Below are positions 62,656-64,000 of a DNA stretch of 64,000 bases, one piece after another. Positions within the stretch are counted from its first letter, which is position 1. Every line of letters begins with the position of its first letter. The notes under the pieces are model-generated. The model did not search any database and had not been told where the DNA came from. It was given only the letters and a program-made list of their open reading frames with translations. Made by a program: the position numbers and the translations under genes. This stretch comes from Streptomyces luomodiensis. GTDB lineage: Bacteria > Actinomycetota > Actinomycetes > Streptomycetales > Streptomycetaceae. The DNA lies in assembly GCF_031679605.1 (NCBI RefSeq), contig NZ_CP117522.1:930001-994000 (forward strand), read 5' to 3'.

Positions 62656-62722
62656 ATGTCTTGCTTACGCCTGTCCGTGGCCCCCGCGCCAGCCGGACCA
62701 CCCGAGACGAGAAGATCAGTGC

Positions 62723-63595
62723 ATGGCGGAGCTGACAGACTTCGAACAACAGCGCGACCGGCTGTGGGCCGTCGCCTATCGCATCACCGGCTCGGTGGCC
62801 GACGCCGATGACGCGGTGCAGGAGACCTGGCTGCGCTGGCAGGCGCTGCCCGGGGACGAGGTCGCCGATCCCCGTGCGTATCTGACCACCGTCATCAGCC
62901 GGATCTGCTACGACCTGCTGCGCTCGGCACGGGTGCGGCGCGAGGCGTACATCGGCCCCTGGCTGCCCGAGCCGGTGGTGACGGCCGACGGTCCGGAGGA
63001 CCGGGTGGCGCTCGACGAGTCGGTGGGGCTCGCGATGCTCACCGTGCTGGAGCGGCTGACCCCGGCGGAGCGGACCGCGCTCATCCTGCACGACGTCTTC
63101 TCGGTGCCCTTCCCCGAGATCGCCGAGGTGGTGGGCCGGAGTCCGGAGTCCGTACGGCAGCTGGCCTCGCGTGCCCGTAAGCGGGTCCGGGCGGAGGCGC
63201 CGCGGCGCTCGGTCGACCGGGGGGAGCACCGCCGGGCCGTGGAGGCGTTTCTCCAGGCGGTCATGGGCGGCGACCTGGACGGGCTGCTGGAGATCCTGGA
63301 CCCGGAGGTCGTCTGGCGTTCGGACGGTGGCGGCAAGGTGACGGCTGCCCGCCTCCCGGTCCTGGGCCACGAGAAGGTGGCCCGCTTCGCCTACCGGCTC
63401 ACCCGTGCTTTCGACACGGGCACGATGGTGGTGCACCGGCGCGAGGTCAACGGCGCCCCGGGCGTGGTCATGGTCGACCACGCGGACGGGCAGGCCGCCG
63501 TCTTCGCGTTCACGGTGCACCACGGCCGGATCACCGAGATCGACGCGATCCTCAACCCCGACAAGCTGCGCCACCTCGACCCGCGGACCGTGTGA
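62723..63595 (+). CDS. sigJ: ECF41-family RNA polymerase sigma factor (SigJ type) with SnoaL-like C-terminal domain
   Basis: 290-residue extracytoplasmic-function sigma factor. Region 2 is at about 7-75 and region 4 at about 105-158 (LTPAERTALILHDVF, then the helix-turn-helix with SPESVRQLASRARKR). A fused SnoaL/NTF2-like domain occupies 170-290. Three family hallmarks are present: WLPEP in the linker (80-84), DGGGK (201-205) and NPDKL (278-282). These define ECF41, where the C-terminal domain modulates activity in place of a classical anti-sigma factor. ECF41 genes usually sit beside a carboxymuconolactone decarboxylase, oxidoreductase or epimerase gene; none is visible here, since the right-hand neighbour is a convergent transporter gene. 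The ATG at 62723 is chosen because the frame upstream, open to 62369, runs into the divergent phosphatase gene and is not sigma-like. Confidence 0.92.
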   Translation: MAELTDFEQQRDRLWAVAYRITGSVADADDAVQETWLRWQALPGDEVADPRAYLTTVISRICYDLLRSARVRREAYIGPWLPEPVVTADGPEDRVALDESVGLAMLTVLERLTPAERTALILHDVFSVPFPEIAEVVGRSPESVRQLASRARKRVRAEAPRRSVDRGEHRRAVEAFLQAVMGGDLDGLLEILDPEVVWRSDGGGKVTAARLPVLGHEKVARFAYRLTRAFDTGTMVVHRREVNGAPGVVMVDHADGQAAVFAFTVHHGRITEIDAILNPDKLRHLDPRTV

Positions 63596-63696
63596 CCGGT
63601 ATCACCGTCACACCCCGGGCCGCCCTGCCGTCCTCCTCGTGGAAACCGCCCAAGGAGGAGTCGGCGACGTCCGTGTCCGACGCGCCCCGGACGCTG

Positions 63697-64000
63697 TCAA
63701 TCGAGGCGCCGGCGCGGGCGGGGCCACCGGACGCCGCCGGACGCCGTGACCGCCAGGACGCCCAGGAGGGCGAGTGCGGCGGCGGGGGCGAGGACCGCCC
63801 AGGGGGCACGCTCGGCGTAGGGGTGGTTCTCGGCCAGCAGCCGACCCCACTCCGGGGACGGCGGCTGGGCGCCCAGGCCGAGGAAGCCCAGCGAGGCGAG
63901 GGCGAGCGCCACGGACGGCAGCCGCAGCAGGGCGTGGCGGACGACCGGGGGCAGGACGGCGGGCAGCACGTGGCGGCGCAGCAGATGGCGGCGGGAGGCG
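63697..64000 (-). CDS. ABC transporter permease (DppC/OppC type), C-terminal end only
   Basis: About 101 codons of the C-terminus are visible; the gene continues past the right edge. The sequence LRRHVLPAVLPPVV followed by LGFLGLGAQPPSPEWGRLLAE is the conserved loop and helix of the inner-membrane permeases of peptide/nickel ABC transporters. A last transmembrane segment (WAVLAPAAALALLGVLAV) and a basic C-terminus (RWPRPRRRLD) follow. In this family the C-terminus usually reads like NLLGDGLRDALDPR; here it is shortened and diverged. It converges with the sigma factor gene across about 100 bp that hold no recognised feature. Confidence 0.85.
   Translation of the reverse strand, partial: ASRRHLLRRHVLPAVLPPVVRHALLRLPSVALALASLGFLGLGAQPPSPEWGRLLAENHPYAERAPWAVLAPAAALALLGVLAVTASGGVRWPRPRRRLD

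Noticed and set aside
61583..63574. 663-codon minus-strand frame covering the sigma factor
   Set aside because: Antisense to the ECF41 gene, which has complete sigma motifs on the plus strand; the left part is an out-of-frame shadow of the phosphatase.

Overview
The window is very GC-rich DNA from an actinomycete, most likely a Streptomyces. The signs are strong G/C bias at third codon positions, giant modular type I polyketide synthases (PKS), a SARP activator with a rare TTA codon, a DUF5988-type small protein, a ClpC-family ATPase and an ECF41 sigma factor. The main content is about 52 kb of an assembly-line PKS on the minus strand (1-51870, running off the left edge), followed by a short plus-strand regulatory and tailoring segment, then ordinary chromosome genes.

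PKS region. Biosynthetic order runs right to left. 44596-51870 carries the loading module (KSQ-AT-ACP) and module 1 (KS-AT-DH-ACP, no KR). 37870-44553 is module 2 (KS-AT-DH-ER-KR-ACP). 25679-37828 holds modules 3 and 4, 13435-25662 modules 5 and 6, 1159-13392 modules 7 and 8. 1-1142 is the start of the module 9 protein. Read from AT motifs, the extender order is malonate starter, then mm, mm, mal, mm, mm, mal, mm, mm (mm = methylmalonyl, mal = malonyl). Reduction is: M1 keto; M2, M4, M6 and M8 fully reduced; M3, M5 and M7 alkene. Applied colinearly this gives a methyl ketone followed by three isolated double bonds spaced four carbons apart. That is the left-hand part of the triene precursor of monensin/nigericin-type polyether ionophores, with the same division of modules among proteins as I recall for monensin. 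The epoxidase, epoxide hydrolases and chain-release genes expected for such a pathway are not in this window and would lie beyond the left edge.

Regulatory/tailoring segment (51.87-54.56 kb). An intergenic region with a nested inverted repeat separates the PKS operon from a plus-strand SAM-dependent O-methyltransferase. A 0.6 kb gap with no convincing gene follows, then a small SARP regulator (TTA codon at residue 18, suggesting bldA control) and a DUF5988-like protein. A secreted Xaa-Pro dipeptidyl-peptidase/CocE-type hydrolase begins 5 bp further on.

Right flank (56.5-64 kb). This holds a TIGR00027-type methyltransferase, a CapA-like lipoprotein, a ClpC-family ATPase, a membrane SpoIIE/PP2C phosphatase, an ECF41 sigma factor (SigJ type) and the C-terminal end of a Dpp/Opp-type ABC permease. 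None is obviously part of polyketide production, so the cluster boundary probably lies near 54.5 kb.

The PKS genes are a mosaic. Nearly identical blocks of 0.3-1.7 kb link AT7/AT8, AT1/AT4, ACP5-KS6/ACP7-KS8 and ER6/ER8, and several of these blocks have G/T-ending codons unlike their neighbours. The docking ends fall into two classes that match at every junction and coincide with two kinds of intergenic spacer.
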